From assembly GCA_017472285.1 (NCBI GenBank), contig JAFUQQ010000052.1:1-33366 (forward strand): DNA of 33,366 bases, read 5' to 3'. Numbering within the stretch: the stretch's first letter is position 1; every line of letters begins with the position of its first letter. This stretch comes from Clostridia bacterium (GTDB lineage: Bacteria; Bacillota; Clostridia; Oscillospirales; CAG-272). Of the stretch, positions 1-6,945 are shown piece after piece. The notes under the pieces are model-generated. The model did not search any database and was not told the DNA's origin. It worked only from the letters and a program-made list of their open reading frames with translations. The translations under genes and the position numbers were made by a program.

Positions 1-1
1 C

Positions 2-1246
2 GTTCTTGTCTATAAATTAGACCGCTTTTCAAGAGATAAGTACGCAACTGCCGTTCATAAGAAAACGCTGAAGGACAACGGCGTAAAGCTCATATCCGCA
101 ACAGAGCATATCCCCGATACGCCCGAAGGCATTATCTTTGAGTCAATGCTTGAAGGCTATGCAGAATACTACTCCGCAGAGCTTTCCCAAAAGGTAAGGC
201 GCGGTATGAATGAAACAAGACAGAAAGGCAACTTTACAGGTGGCTTTCTCATTTACGGCTATAAAGTCGAAAACAAAAAGGTCGTAATCGACGATGAAAG
301 AGCCGAGGTCGTGCGCTACATATTCGAGCAATATTCTCTCGGTGTATACGTGAAAGACATTATTGCAAGTCTGACGGCAAGAGGTATTTTCAATCGTGGC
401 AAGCCATTTGCAAGGAATACCGTTTATAACATCTTGAAGAACGAAAAATATTCGGGTATCTACCGCCACAATGACGAAGTATTTGAAAATATGTATCCGC
501 AAATCGTACCGCTTGAAATCTTTGAGCGCGTAAGAGGCAAGATAAACGCCAATAAATACGGCAAGCGCAGTATTGAAGTCGTCTATTTACTCCGTCATAA
601 GCTCAAATGTGGCTATTGCGGACAGCCCATCAGCGCAGAGTGCGGCACATCTAAAACAGGAGCAAAAAAGCGTTATTACAAGTGCTTTGGTAGAAAAAAT
701 CATAACGGCTGTAAAAAGTCTATGATACGAAAGGACTATCTTGAAAATCTTATCCTATCCACCGTCATTGACGAGCTTTCCAAGCCGAAAACGCTTGACT
801 ATATTGTAAGCGGTCTTTTGGCAGAACAAGAACGCTTTATCAAAGAAAACTCTATTCTTAACGTACTGTTGCGAGAGCAAAAGCAGATCGAGACCTCGCT
901 TGCAAACATTATGACGGCTATCGAGCAGGGCGTAATCACAAACACCACCACCAAACGCCTAAAGGAGCTTGAAGCAAGACAGGAAGAATTAGAGCGTCAA
1001 ATCCTTATAGAGCGAAGCAAAAACGCGGTAAGAGTATCAGCCGAGGAAATCCGCGAATACTACAAGGCGGCTTTATCCCTTGAAGCGCAAATGTTAGTCA
1101 ACTATCTTGTAAAGGATATAGTCCTTTACGATGATAAAATCGAAATCTATTTTAACAAGCCAACCAGAACGAGTCCCGATGAAAATCGGGGCTTTTCTGT
1201 TTTTACGGGAACTGCCGACAATATCGAAATAGAAATCATAATCTGA
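2..1246 (+). CDS. Large serine recombinase (resolvase/invertase family), 5' end cut by window
   Basis: Site-specific recombinase of a mobile element; the reading frame is open from base 2, so the gene starts before the window and its catalytic serine is not visible. The first visible residues hold the resolvase motif YKLDRFSRD, followed by the end of the resolvase domain (EGYAEYYSAELSQKV). A recombinase domain (GYKVENKKVVIDDERAEVV; NTVYNILKNEKYSGIY) follows. Next come a zinc ribbon with cysteines in CGYCGQPISAEC and YYKCFGRKNHNGC, then a coiled coil rich in E, K and Q, as expected of large serine recombinases. 414 codons are visible. It is the only mobile-element gene here and lies about 330 bp from tRNA-Ser, so the right boundary of an integrated element is probably between them. 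Very likely intact; cargo and element type cannot be judged. Confidence 0.93.
   Translation, partial: VLVYKLDRFSRDKYATAVHKKTLKDNGVKLISATEHIPDTPEGIIFESMLEGYAEYYSAELSQKVRRGMNETRQKGNFTGGFLIYGYKVENKKVVIDDERAEVVRYIFEQYSLGVYVKDIIASLTARGIFNRGKPFARNTVYNILKNEKYSGIYRHNDEVFENMYPQIVPLEIFERVRGKINANKYGKRSIEVVYLLRHKLKCGYCGQPISAECGTSKTGAKKRYYKCFGRKNHNGCKKSMIRKDYLENLILSTVIDELSKPKTLDYIVSGLLAEQERFIKENSILNVLLREQKQIETSLANIMTAIEQGVITNTTTKRLKELEARQEELERQILIERSKNAVRVSAEEIREYYKAALSLEAQMLVNYLVKDIVLYDDKIEIYFNKPTRTSPDENRGFSVFTGTADNIEIEIII
1172..1204 (+). terminator. Terminator-like hairpin inside the recombinase 3' end
   Basis: AGTCCCGAT / ATCGGGGCT forms a 9-bp stem (one G-T pair) closed by a GAAA tetraloop and followed by TTTCTGTTTTT. 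It has the form of an intrinsic terminator but lies about 45 bp before the recombinase stop codon, inside the reading frame. Confidence 0.6.
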
Positions 1247-1274
1247 AAAACAATAACGGCATTTATTCCACGGT

Positions 1275-1398
1275 ACTCTTGACACGAGCCTCCTCGGAGC
1301 GTGGGTGCAAGGCAAAGAAGCCAACCGCCCAAGCCCGAGGGGGCTTGTCGTTTGCCTTTGGCAAAACAGCCTACCACGCTCCTACTCGTGTCAAGAGT
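1275..1398. repeat. Nested inverted-repeat structure next to the mobile-element end
   Basis: Four nested pairings share one axis. ACTCTTGACACGAG (1275-1288) pairs perfectly with CTCGTGTCAAGAGT (1385-1398). GGAGCGTGG (1296-1304) pairs with CCACGCTCC (1374-1382). AAGGCAAA (1309-1316) pairs with TTTGCCTT (1351-1358). AAGCCC (1331-1336) pairs with GGGCTT (1341-1346). As RNA or extruded DNA this gives one long interrupted hairpin of about 124 nt. No reading frame explains it. Possible roles: structured RNA, end or transfer site of the element, or a relic. The rest of 1247-1520 shows no gene. Confidence 0.7.
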
Positions 1399-1520
1399 CT
1401 TTCGCGGCATAAAACGCCGTTTTTGACGATATAAGAATAGGACTGTGCGAACTATGTACCACACCCGAAACAAATGCAGAACGGCACTCCAAAGCCCCAA
1501 AAAGCCTTACACCACAAGGC

Positions 1521-1569
1521 AAAACAAAAAGAAAAACCTAAACCAAACACATAGTGTTCGATTTAGGTT
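1521..1569 (-). terminator. Intrinsic terminator of tRNA-Ser
   Basis: Read on the - strand, a 16-bp stem (AACCTAAATCGAACAC with GTGTTTGGTTTAGGTT, two G-U pairs), a 3-nt loop TAT and a T-rich tail (TTTCTTTTTGTTTT). It begins 5 nt after the tRNA CCA end. Confidence 0.88.
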
Positions 1570-1574
1570 CTTAC

Positions 1575-1669
1575 TGGCGGAGAAGGAGAGATTTGAACTC
1601 TCGCGCCGGTTAATATCCGACCTACACCCTTAGCAGGGGCGCCTCTTCGGCCAACTTGAGTACTTCTCC
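1575..1669 (-). tRNA. tRNA-Ser(GCU)
   Basis: 95 nt on the - strand. Acceptor strands GGAGAAG and CTTCTCC pair fully; the discriminator is G and the 3' CCA is encoded. The anticodon loop reads CTGCTAA, giving anticodon GCU (reads AGC/AGU). A long variable arm, as in serine tRNAs, and the T arm GAGAGTTCAAATCTCTC are visible. A promoter upstream and a terminator immediately downstream complete the unit. The mobile-element end lies on its 3' side, which is a common integration context, but no duplicated attachment sequence can be seen within the window. Confidence 0.96.
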
Positions 1670-1717
1670 GGATGAAAAAATATGATGTCCGAGTGATTAC
1701 TCATCGGTACGGGTAAT

Positions 1718-1746
1718 ACTATATCATAAATTTTCTGATTTGTCAA
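1718..1746 (-). promoter_or_regulatory. tRNA-Ser promoter
   Basis: On the - strand TTGACA (1741-1746), a 17-bp spacer, then TATAGT (1718-1723), about 50 bp before the tRNA. Near-consensus sigma-A promoter. Confidence 0.85.
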
Positions 1747-1814
1747 GAGTATTTTTGATTTTTTTGAAAATTATTTTAAACTGGCACAATCTTCAAAAAG
1801 AGTTTTCTGTATGC

Positions 1815-1843
1815 TTGATTTTTTTCCTGATTTTTGCTATAAT
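1815..1843 (+). promoter_or_regulatory. Promoter of the LysR gene
   Basis: TTGATT (1815-1820), 17 bp, TATAAT (1838-1843). It supports a downstream start at 1884 rather than the longer open frame, since the upstream extension would lie before the transcript start. Confidence 0.75.
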
Positions 1844-1883
1844 ATTAAAGAAAGCAATTCTTTTGAAAGGGGATCGTGGGCGA

Positions 1884-2813
1884 TTGAATACCTTGCATTT
1901 TAAATATGCCGTTGAAGTTGAACGTACAGGTTCGATTACGCAAGCGGCTGAAAATTTATTTATGGGACAGCCAAATCTCAGTAAAGCAATTATGGAATTG
2001 GAAGAAACTTTGGGATTTATGATCTTTGAACGTACTTCCAAAGGCGTGATTCCAACGGTAAAAGGTACGCGTTTTTTGGTTTATGCCAAAAATATTTTAG
2101 CACAAATTGAAAAAATGGAATCGCTTGCTGATGATAGTGCTTCGGGGCAAACCTTGAGTTTTGCATTTTCCAGAAGTTCTTATATTGCCAAAGCTGTTGC
2201 GAAATTTGCTTCTGGCTTTGATTTTTCCGCCAAAGTTCGTATGAATATCAGGGAATCGGCTTCCGTTCAGCTGATCAACAGTATTGCGATTGGAACATTC
2301 AATATCGGATTGGTGCGCTATCGCTTGCTTCATGAGAAATATTTTTTGGATTATATTGCGGATAAAGAGCTTGACGTTATTCCGTTTTGGGAATTTGACA
2401 GCATGGTGACAACGGCAAAACGGCATTGCTCCAATGGGAAAAATTTCGGATATCATGAACTTTGCGAGATGATACCGATCGTTTACGGTGATGAAACAAT
2501 CCCGTATCTTTCTTTCGGCGAAGTTAGAAGGGAAGCCAAATCCCCTGCTACAGATAAAGCTGTTTTTGTATATGACAGATGTACGGCAATTGAATTTTTG
2601 AATACGTTGCCAAATGCTTATATGCTTTCTGCTCCCGCTCCTCGCGAAGAATTGGAAAAATACGGTCTGGTACAGCAAAAATGTGAGATTCCCAATGAGC
2701 GTTCCAAGGACGTTTTAGTGTTTCAGAAAGGCTATAAATTCACCGGTGCCGACAGGAAATTCGTTGACGTTCTTTCGGAGATCAAAAATGAGATCGAATT
2801 TGATCTTCGTTGA
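1884..2813 (+). CDS. LysR-family transcriptional regulator
   Basis: A 309-residue DNA-binding regulator. The N-terminal winged helix-turn-helix is clear (SITQAAENLF then QPNLSKAIMELEETLG, FERTSKGV), followed by an effector-binding domain (SIAIGTFNIGLVRY is typical of the substrate fold). I place the start at the TTG at 1884: AAAGGGG lies 11 nt upstream, the promoter TATAAT ends at 1843, and LysR proteins start just before this helix. Upstream in-frame codons encode a hydrophobic stretch foreign to the family. It reads in the same direction as the succinate cluster and is followed by a 476-bp gap carrying that cluster's promoter, so it is a candidate regulator of it. Its effector cannot be told from sequence. 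No terminator was recognised after it. Confidence 0.9.
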   Translation: MNTLHFKYAVEVERTGSITQAAENLFMGQPNLSKAIMELEETLGFMIFERTSKGVIPTVKGTRFLVYAKNILAQIEKMESLADDSASGQTLSFAFSRSSYIAKAVAKFASGFDFSAKVRMNIRESASVQLINSIAIGTFNIGLVRYRLLHEKYFLDYIADKELDVIPFWEFDSMVTTAKRHCSNGKNFGYHELCEMIPIVYGDETIPYLSFGEVRREAKSPATDKAVFVYDRCTAIEFLNTLPNAYMLSAPAPREELEKYGLVQQKCEIPNERSKDVLVFQKGYKFTGADRKFVDVLSEIKNEIEFDLR

Positions 2814-2890
2814 ATTGGAATTTTTGTATTTGGCCACCTTTTTCGTGAAAAAATATCGAAGGATATGATTGAAAACTTTATGTTAAAAAT

Positions 2891-2906
2891 GGAATATGGT
2901 CATTCC
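2891..2906. promoter_or_regulatory. Inverted repeat GGAAT-N6-ATTCC, possible operator
   Basis: Perfect 5-bp arms with a 6-bp spacer in the gap between the LysR gene and mdh. This could be a LysR-type site, but it is short and stands about 170 bp before the mdh promoter. The rest of 2814-3027 is AT-rich with no gene. Confidence 0.3.
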
Positions 2907-3027
2907 AAAAAATGCATACGACATATTCTGATGATTTTCTGAAATTGGAATTGTTTGGGATTGCTGTAAAAAAAAGATTTTGCTTTGTTTGAAATTGATA
3001 AAAAAATAGAGATCGATTTGTTTCTTC

Positions 3028-3063
3028 TGTCGATAAATTTATATCGATAAAAGAATATCGATA
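3028..3063. promoter_or_regulatory. Three operator-like repeats at 14-bp spacing
   Basis: TGTCGATA (3028-3035), TATCGATA (3042-3049) and TATCGATA (3056-3063): each TCGATA core starts exactly 14 bp after the previous one, and the array ends 14 bp before the mdh -35 box. Each TATCGATA is itself palindromic. The placement suits an activator or repressor array. The binding protein is unknown; the neighbouring LysR is a candidate. Confidence 0.5.
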
Positions 3064-3077
3064 TGCGTATTTTATAT

Positions 3078-3106
3078 TTTACATATCCTTTTCTATATGG
3101 TACAAT
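3078..3106 (+). promoter_or_regulatory. Promoter of the succinate-pathway cluster
   Basis: TTTACA (3078-3083), 17 bp, TACAAT (3101-3106), with TGG just before the -10 (extended -10). Transcription would start near 3113, giving a leader of about 177 nt before mdh. The leader holds a 6-bp hairpin (ACTCTC/GGGAGT, 3128-3143) and no reading frame that I can support. No convincing Rex operator was found by eye. Confidence 0.7.
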
Positions 3107-3289
3107 AAACTCGTAGTAATATGGCTTACTCTCGCCCGGGAGTTTGCCGATGCGGTTTTCGTTTTTTATTTGCGGTATTTTCTGCGAATAGACGGATTGC
3201 GCGGACTAATCACTAAAACCTGACCGATCTTTTTCATCATAATAATAAGGACACGGTCAAATATTTTGAAAAATAGGATGGTATACTTT

Positions 3290-4237
3290 ATGGGCAAAAA
3301 GGTTACTGTGATCGGCGCAGGCAGCGTTGGCGCAACAATTGCGTACACACTCGCTGTTAAAAACATCGCCGATGAAATCGTTATGATCGATATCAATGAG
3401 AATAAAGTTCTTGGCGAAGCTCTTGATATCAGACAGGCACTTCCGTTCTGCAAAACGTCTTCCGTTTATGCGGGCGGCTATGCGGAAGCAAAAGATTCCG
3501 ACATCGTCATCATTACCTCCGGTCTTCCGAGAAAAGCAGGTCAGACACGTCTTGAACTCGCTCAGGTAAACGTTGACATCCTCAAGAGCATCATTCCGCG
3601 CGTTACAAAATATGCGCCCGATGCGATCTACATTCTTGTAGCAAACCCTGTGGATATTCTTACTTATACGTTCGTAAAATATTCCGGTATTCCCGAAAAT
3701 CACGTTTTCGGTTCGGGTACAATGCTTGACTCGCTCCGTCTGCGTTCCAGACTTGCGGAATATTATAACGTGGATTCCACTTATATCAATGCGTATATGC
3801 TTGGTGAACACGGCGACTCCATGTTCTTACCTTGGTCTCTCGTACAGCTCAACGGTTCCGGCAAACGTATCTATGAAGAACAGCGTCAGAAGTTCGGCAA
3901 TATGCTTCCCGATATCGACCGCGCTGCAATTGAAAAATACGTTCGTACATCCGGCGGTCGCGTTATCTCCAGAAAAGGCGCAACATTCTATGCCGTTTCT
4001 CTCGCAGTTTCTCATCTCTGCGAATGTATTCTTGACAACGTTGGTTGCGTACAGCCCGTATCCGTTATGATGCACGGTGAACACGGTGTCAGCGACGTGT
4101 GTCTTAGTTATCCCACCATGCTTAACAGCGATGGTATCTTCGCTAAAGTTCCGACTCCTCTGACTCCAGAAGAAGAAGAAGCGCTCCGCCGCAGCGGTGA
4201 CGCACTCAAGACTGTCATTTCCGGTCTTGCATTCTGA
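3290..4237 (+). CDS. mdh: Malate dehydrogenase, LDH-like type
   Basis: A 315-residue NAD-linked 2-hydroxyacid dehydrogenase, predicted to reduce oxaloacetate to malate in the cytosol. The Rossmann motif GAGSVG is at the N-terminus, with an aspartate in MIDINE that favours NADH. Catalytic residues are visible: Asp in TMLDSLRLR (147) and His in GEHGDS (174). At the substrate-specificity position the sequence is PRKAGQTR. Arg81 sits where lactate dehydrogenases have Gln, which is known to select oxaloacetate over pyruvate. This and the neighbours (fumC next, pckG in the same cluster) argue for malate rather than lactate. Start at 3290 follows AGGATGG; in-frame ATGs at 3266 and 3278 lack a good site. 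First gene of the cluster. Confidence 0.9.
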   Translation: MGKKVTVIGAGSVGATIAYTLAVKNIADEIVMIDINENKVLGEALDIRQALPFCKTSSVYAGGYAEAKDSDIVIITSGLPRKAGQTRLELAQVNVDILKSIIPRVTKYAPDAIYILVANPVDILTYTFVKYSGIPENHVFGSGTMLDSLRLRSRLAEYYNVDSTYINAYMLGEHGDSMFLPWSLVQLNGSGKRIYEEQRQKFGNMLPDIDRAAIEKYVRTSGGRVISRKGATFYAVSLAVSHLCECILDNVGCVQPVSVMMHGEHGVSDVCLSYPTMLNSDGIFAKVPTPLTPEEEEALRRSGDALKTVISGLAF

Positions 4238-4239
4238 TT

Positions 4240-4287
4240 TTGAACGAAGTTCAGTTCATCGGCATCGTTATTTTGAGCAAAATTCAA
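4240..4287. repeat. Two near-copies of a dispersed 15-bp palindrome in the mdh-fumC gap
   Basis: TTGAACGAAGTTCAG (4240-4254) and TTGAGCAAAATTCAA (4273-4287) each match TTGAA-N5-TTCAA with one arm mismatch. Exact copies occur at 20918, 21830, 22093, 29582 and 30621. The rest of the 119-bp gap is AT-rich with AATATT repeats; no terminator is seen, so read-through from mdh is likely. Confidence 0.45.
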
Positions 4288-4356
4288 TTTAAATATTAAA
4301 ATTAAAATATTAAAAAATCGCTGTATTTTCATACGGCGGAAACGGAGAAAAATACT

Positions 4357-5742
4357 ATGGAATATCGTGTGGAACATGACTCGATGGGCGAAGTTCGTGT
4401 GCCGGCCGACAAGCTTTGGGGCGCGCAGACCGAAAGAAGCCACGAGAATTTCAAGATCGGCGTTGGCATTGAAACCATGCCCCGCGAGATCACCCATGCG
4501 TTCGGTATTCTGAAAAAAGCTTGCGCGATGGCAAACCATGCGCTCAAGCCCGAACGTATGACAGATGCGAAGCTCGCCGCTATTTCCGCGGCTTGCGACG
4601 AAGTGATTGCAGGCAAACTCAATGACCATTTTCCGCTCGTTGTTTGGCAGACAGGCTCCGGTACACAGTCCAATATGAACGCGAACGAAGTTATCGCAAG
4701 ACGCGGTACAGAACTCGCGGACGGTACATTGGAAAAGGCGCTCCATCCCAACGACGACATCAACATGAGCCAGTCCTCCAATGACACATTCCCCACAGCC
4801 ATGCACATCGCGGCTGTGATCGCCATTGAAGACAAACTTTTCCCCGCGCTCGATATGCTGATCGCAACCTTCAAAAGACTTGAAGAAGAAAACGAAGGCA
4901 TCGTCAAGAGCGGCAGAACACACCTTCAGGACGCAACTCCCATCAAATTCTCTCAGGAAATCAGCGGCTGGCGTTCTTCTCTCGAAAAAGACAAGAAGAT
5001 GCTCGAGATCGCACTTCCTACGCTCCGCGAGCTTGCGCTCGGCGGTACGGCTGTCGGTACGGGTCTTAACGCACCCAAGGGCTTTGACGTAAAAGTTGCG
5101 GAAGCGGTTTCCGAGCTCACAGGCAAGCCTTTCGTTACGGCAGAAAACAAATTCCACGCTCTTACCTCCAAGGACGAGCTTGTATTTGCGCACGGCGCAC
5201 TCAAAGCACTTGCGGCTGATATGATGAAGATCGCAAACGACGTAAGATGGCTCGCTTCCGGTCCCCGCGACGGTCTTGGCGAAATCTTTATTCCCGAAAA
5301 CGAACCCGGTTCTTCCATCATGCCCGGTAAGGTTAACCCCACGCAGTGCGAAGCGGTTACGATGGTTGCCGTTCAGGTCATGGGTAACGACGTTGCTGTT
5401 GGTATGGCAGCTTCTCAGGGTAACTTTGAACTCAACGTATTCATGCCCGTCTGCATCTATAACTTCTTGCAGTCTGCAAGACTTCTTTCCGAATCCATTA
5501 TTTCTTTCAATAACAACTGCGCTGTCGGTATCCGCGCAAACAAGGAAAAGATGCACCACAATCTTCATAACTCCTTGATGCTCGTTACGGCTCTCAACCC
5601 CTATATCGGTTATGAAAACGCCGCAAAGACAGCAAAGAAGGCTTATAAAGACAACATTTCGCTGAAACAGGCTTGTGTTGAACTCGGTTTCCTCACCGAA
5701 GAAAAATTTGACGAGGTATTCCATCCCGAAGAAATGGCATAA
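4357..5742 (+). CDS. fumC: Fumarate hydratase, class II
   Basis: A 461-residue, oxygen-stable fumarase (no iron-sulfur cluster), the usual length for class II. In this pathway it would dehydrate malate to fumarate. Visible family signatures are GSGTQSNMNANEV near residue 100 (substrate site), SGRTHLQDATP near 187 (catalytic His), and the superfamily signature GSSIMPGKVNP near 318. The ribosome site is AACGGAGAAA. It lies 119 bp after mdh and 14 bp before hdrB, so it supplies the fumarate for the reductase encoded downstream in the same run of genes. Aspartase is the nearest alternative, but the overall sequence and context fit fumarase. Confidence 0.94.
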   Translation: MEYRVEHDSMGEVRVPADKLWGAQTERSHENFKIGVGIETMPREITHAFGILKKACAMANHALKPERMTDAKLAAISAACDEVIAGKLNDHFPLVVWQTGSGTQSNMNANEVIARRGTELADGTLEKALHPNDDINMSQSSNDTFPTAMHIAAVIAIEDKLFPALDMLIATFKRLEEENEGIVKSGRTHLQDATPIKFSQEISGWRSSLEKDKKMLEIALPTLRELALGGTAVGTGLNAPKGFDVKVAEAVSELTGKPFVTAENKFHALTSKDELVFAHGALKALAADMMKIANDVRWLASGPRDGLGEIFIPENEPGSSIMPGKVNPTQCEAVTMVAVQVMGNDVAVGMAASQGNFELNVFMPVCIYNFLQSARLLSESIISFNNNCAVGIRANKEKMHHNLHNSLMLVTALNPYIGYENAAKTAKKAYKDNISLKQACVELGFLTEEKFDEVFHPEEMA

Positions 5743-5756
5743 GAAAGGAGCTTCAA

Positions 5757-6533
5757 ATGACTTTCAGCTATTATCCCGGCTGTACGCTGAAAACCAAAGC
5801 CAAAGAGCTTGACGCTTACGCAAGACGCAGTGCCGAAGCACTCGGCATCACGCTTGCGGAGCTTCCCGATTGGCAGTGCTGCGGCGGTGTTTACAACAAC
5901 ACCAAGGACGAGATCGCAACCAAGCTTTCCTCCGTCCGCGCGCTGATTTCCGCAAAGGAACAGGGAAATAAGCTCGTAACGCTTTGTTCGGCTTGCCACA
6001 ACGTAATCAAGAGAACCAAAAACGAGATCGAAACCAATGACGATATGGCTTTCAGGGTCAGCAACTATATGCAGTGCGACGCGAGAAAGGATTCGGATAC
6101 GGAAGTTGTCCATTTCTTTGAACTCCTTCGCGACACAGTTGGTTTTGATGAACTCAAAAAGAAAGTTGTCAATCCCCTGACGGGCAGAAAGATTGCGGCT
6201 TATTACGGCTGTCTGCTTCTTCGTCCCGGAAAGGTTTTGCAGTTTGACAATCCCGAAAATCCGAAGATCATGGAAGATTTCATCCGTGCGCTCGGCGCAA
6301 CGCCTGTAATCTATCCGATGAGAAACGAATGCTGCGGCGGTTATATCGCCATCGAAAGCAGCGAAGCCGCAAGAAAAAACAGCGCCGCCATCTATGAAAG
6401 CGCAGAAGGCTTCGGCGCGGATTGCATGATTACAGCCTGTCCGCTCTGCCGCTATAATCTCATCAAAGCGGAAAGCACGGTACCGGTTGTCTATTTCACG
6501 GAACTTCTTGCCGAAGCGCTCGGCGTGAAATAA
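5757..6533 (+). CDS. hdrB: Heterodisulfide reductase subunit B homolog
   Basis: A 258-residue protein of two CCG domains, the module that in methanogen HdrB binds two noncubane [4Fe-4S] clusters and reduces a disulfide. Both cysteine sets are complete: Cys9, Cys41-Cys42-Gly, Cys77-X2-Cys80, and Cys152, Cys192-Cys193-Gly, Cys228-X2-Cys231. AAGGAG precedes the start and hdrC follows after 10 bp. No DsrC-like partner, and no sign of coenzyme M or B metabolism, is present in the window. Its role here may be electron transfer to the neighbouring FrdAB, or reduction of an unknown dithiol. Assignment to the family is firm; the physiological acceptor is not known. Confidence 0.92.
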   Translation: MTFSYYPGCTLKTKAKELDAYARRSAEALGITLAELPDWQCCGGVYNNTKDEIATKLSSVRALISAKEQGNKLVTLCSACHNVIKRTKNEIETNDDMAFRVSNYMQCDARKDSDTEVVHFFELLRDTVGFDELKKKVVNPLTGRKIAAYYGCLLLRPGKVLQFDNPENPKIMEDFIRALGATPVIYPMRNECCGGYIAIESSEAARKNSAAIYESAEGFGADCMITACPLCRYNLIKAESTVPVVYFTELLAEALGVK

Positions 6534-6543
6534 GGAGGCAGAT

Positions 6544-6930
6544 ATGCTTACAAGTAAAGAAAAAGAACAAATCATCCGTTCCAGCGGCGCTGATGTTACC
6601 AAATGTATGAGATGTGGCAAATGCTCCGGTGCTTGCCCCTCTTATGATGAAATGGAATATCATCCGCATCAATTCGTTTATTTTGTAGAGAAGGATCAGA
6701 TCGAAAAACTTCTGAATTCTCCTTCCATTTACAAATGTCTTGGCTGTTCCGTTTGTTCGGAACGCTGTCCCCGCGACGTTGGTCCTTCCAAGATCGTGGA
6801 AGCGGTTTTGGCTATGGCTGTTCGCCGTCAGGACGAAAATCATCTCAAAGCGGAAAATATTCCCGGTATGGTCGAAGACGATACGCCGGGTCAGCTCCTC
6901 GTCAGCGCATTCCGCAAATATAAGAAATAA
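6544..6930 (+). CDS. hdrC: Heterodisulfide reductase subunit C homolog
   Basis: A small (128-residue) iron-sulfur protein with two CX2CX2CX3CP motifs, CMRCGKCSGACP and CLGCSVCSERCP, each expected to hold a cubane [4Fe-4S] cluster. In Hdr complexes HdrC wires HdrA to HdrB. The length and spacing of motifs match the soluble form; there is no membrane segment. GGAGG ribosome site, 10 bp after hdrB and 15 bp before hdrA, so the B-C-A order suggests one complex made in fixed ratio. Confidence 0.93.
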   Translation: MLTSKEKEQIIRSSGADVTKCMRCGKCSGACPSYDEMEYHPHQFVYFVEKDQIEKLLNSPSIYKCLGCSVCSERCPRDVGPSKIVEAVLAMAVRRQDENHLKAENIPGMVEDDTPGQLLVSAFRKYKK

Positions 6931-6945
6931 GGGAGGGGAAACAAA

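Noticed and set aside
1445..1633. A 62-codon open frame on the + strand
   Set aside because: It runs through the terminator and into tRNA-Ser on the other strand.
2814..3289. Rex operator upstream of mdh
   Set aside because: I looked for TTGTTAA-N4-TTAACAA or TTGTGAA-type palindromes. Only loose half-sites such as TTGTTTGAAATTGATAA were seen, not good enough to call.
3266..4237. Longer mdh starting at 3266 or 3278
   Set aside because: AGGATGG lies properly before the ATG at 3290, and the extension has no counterpart in the family.
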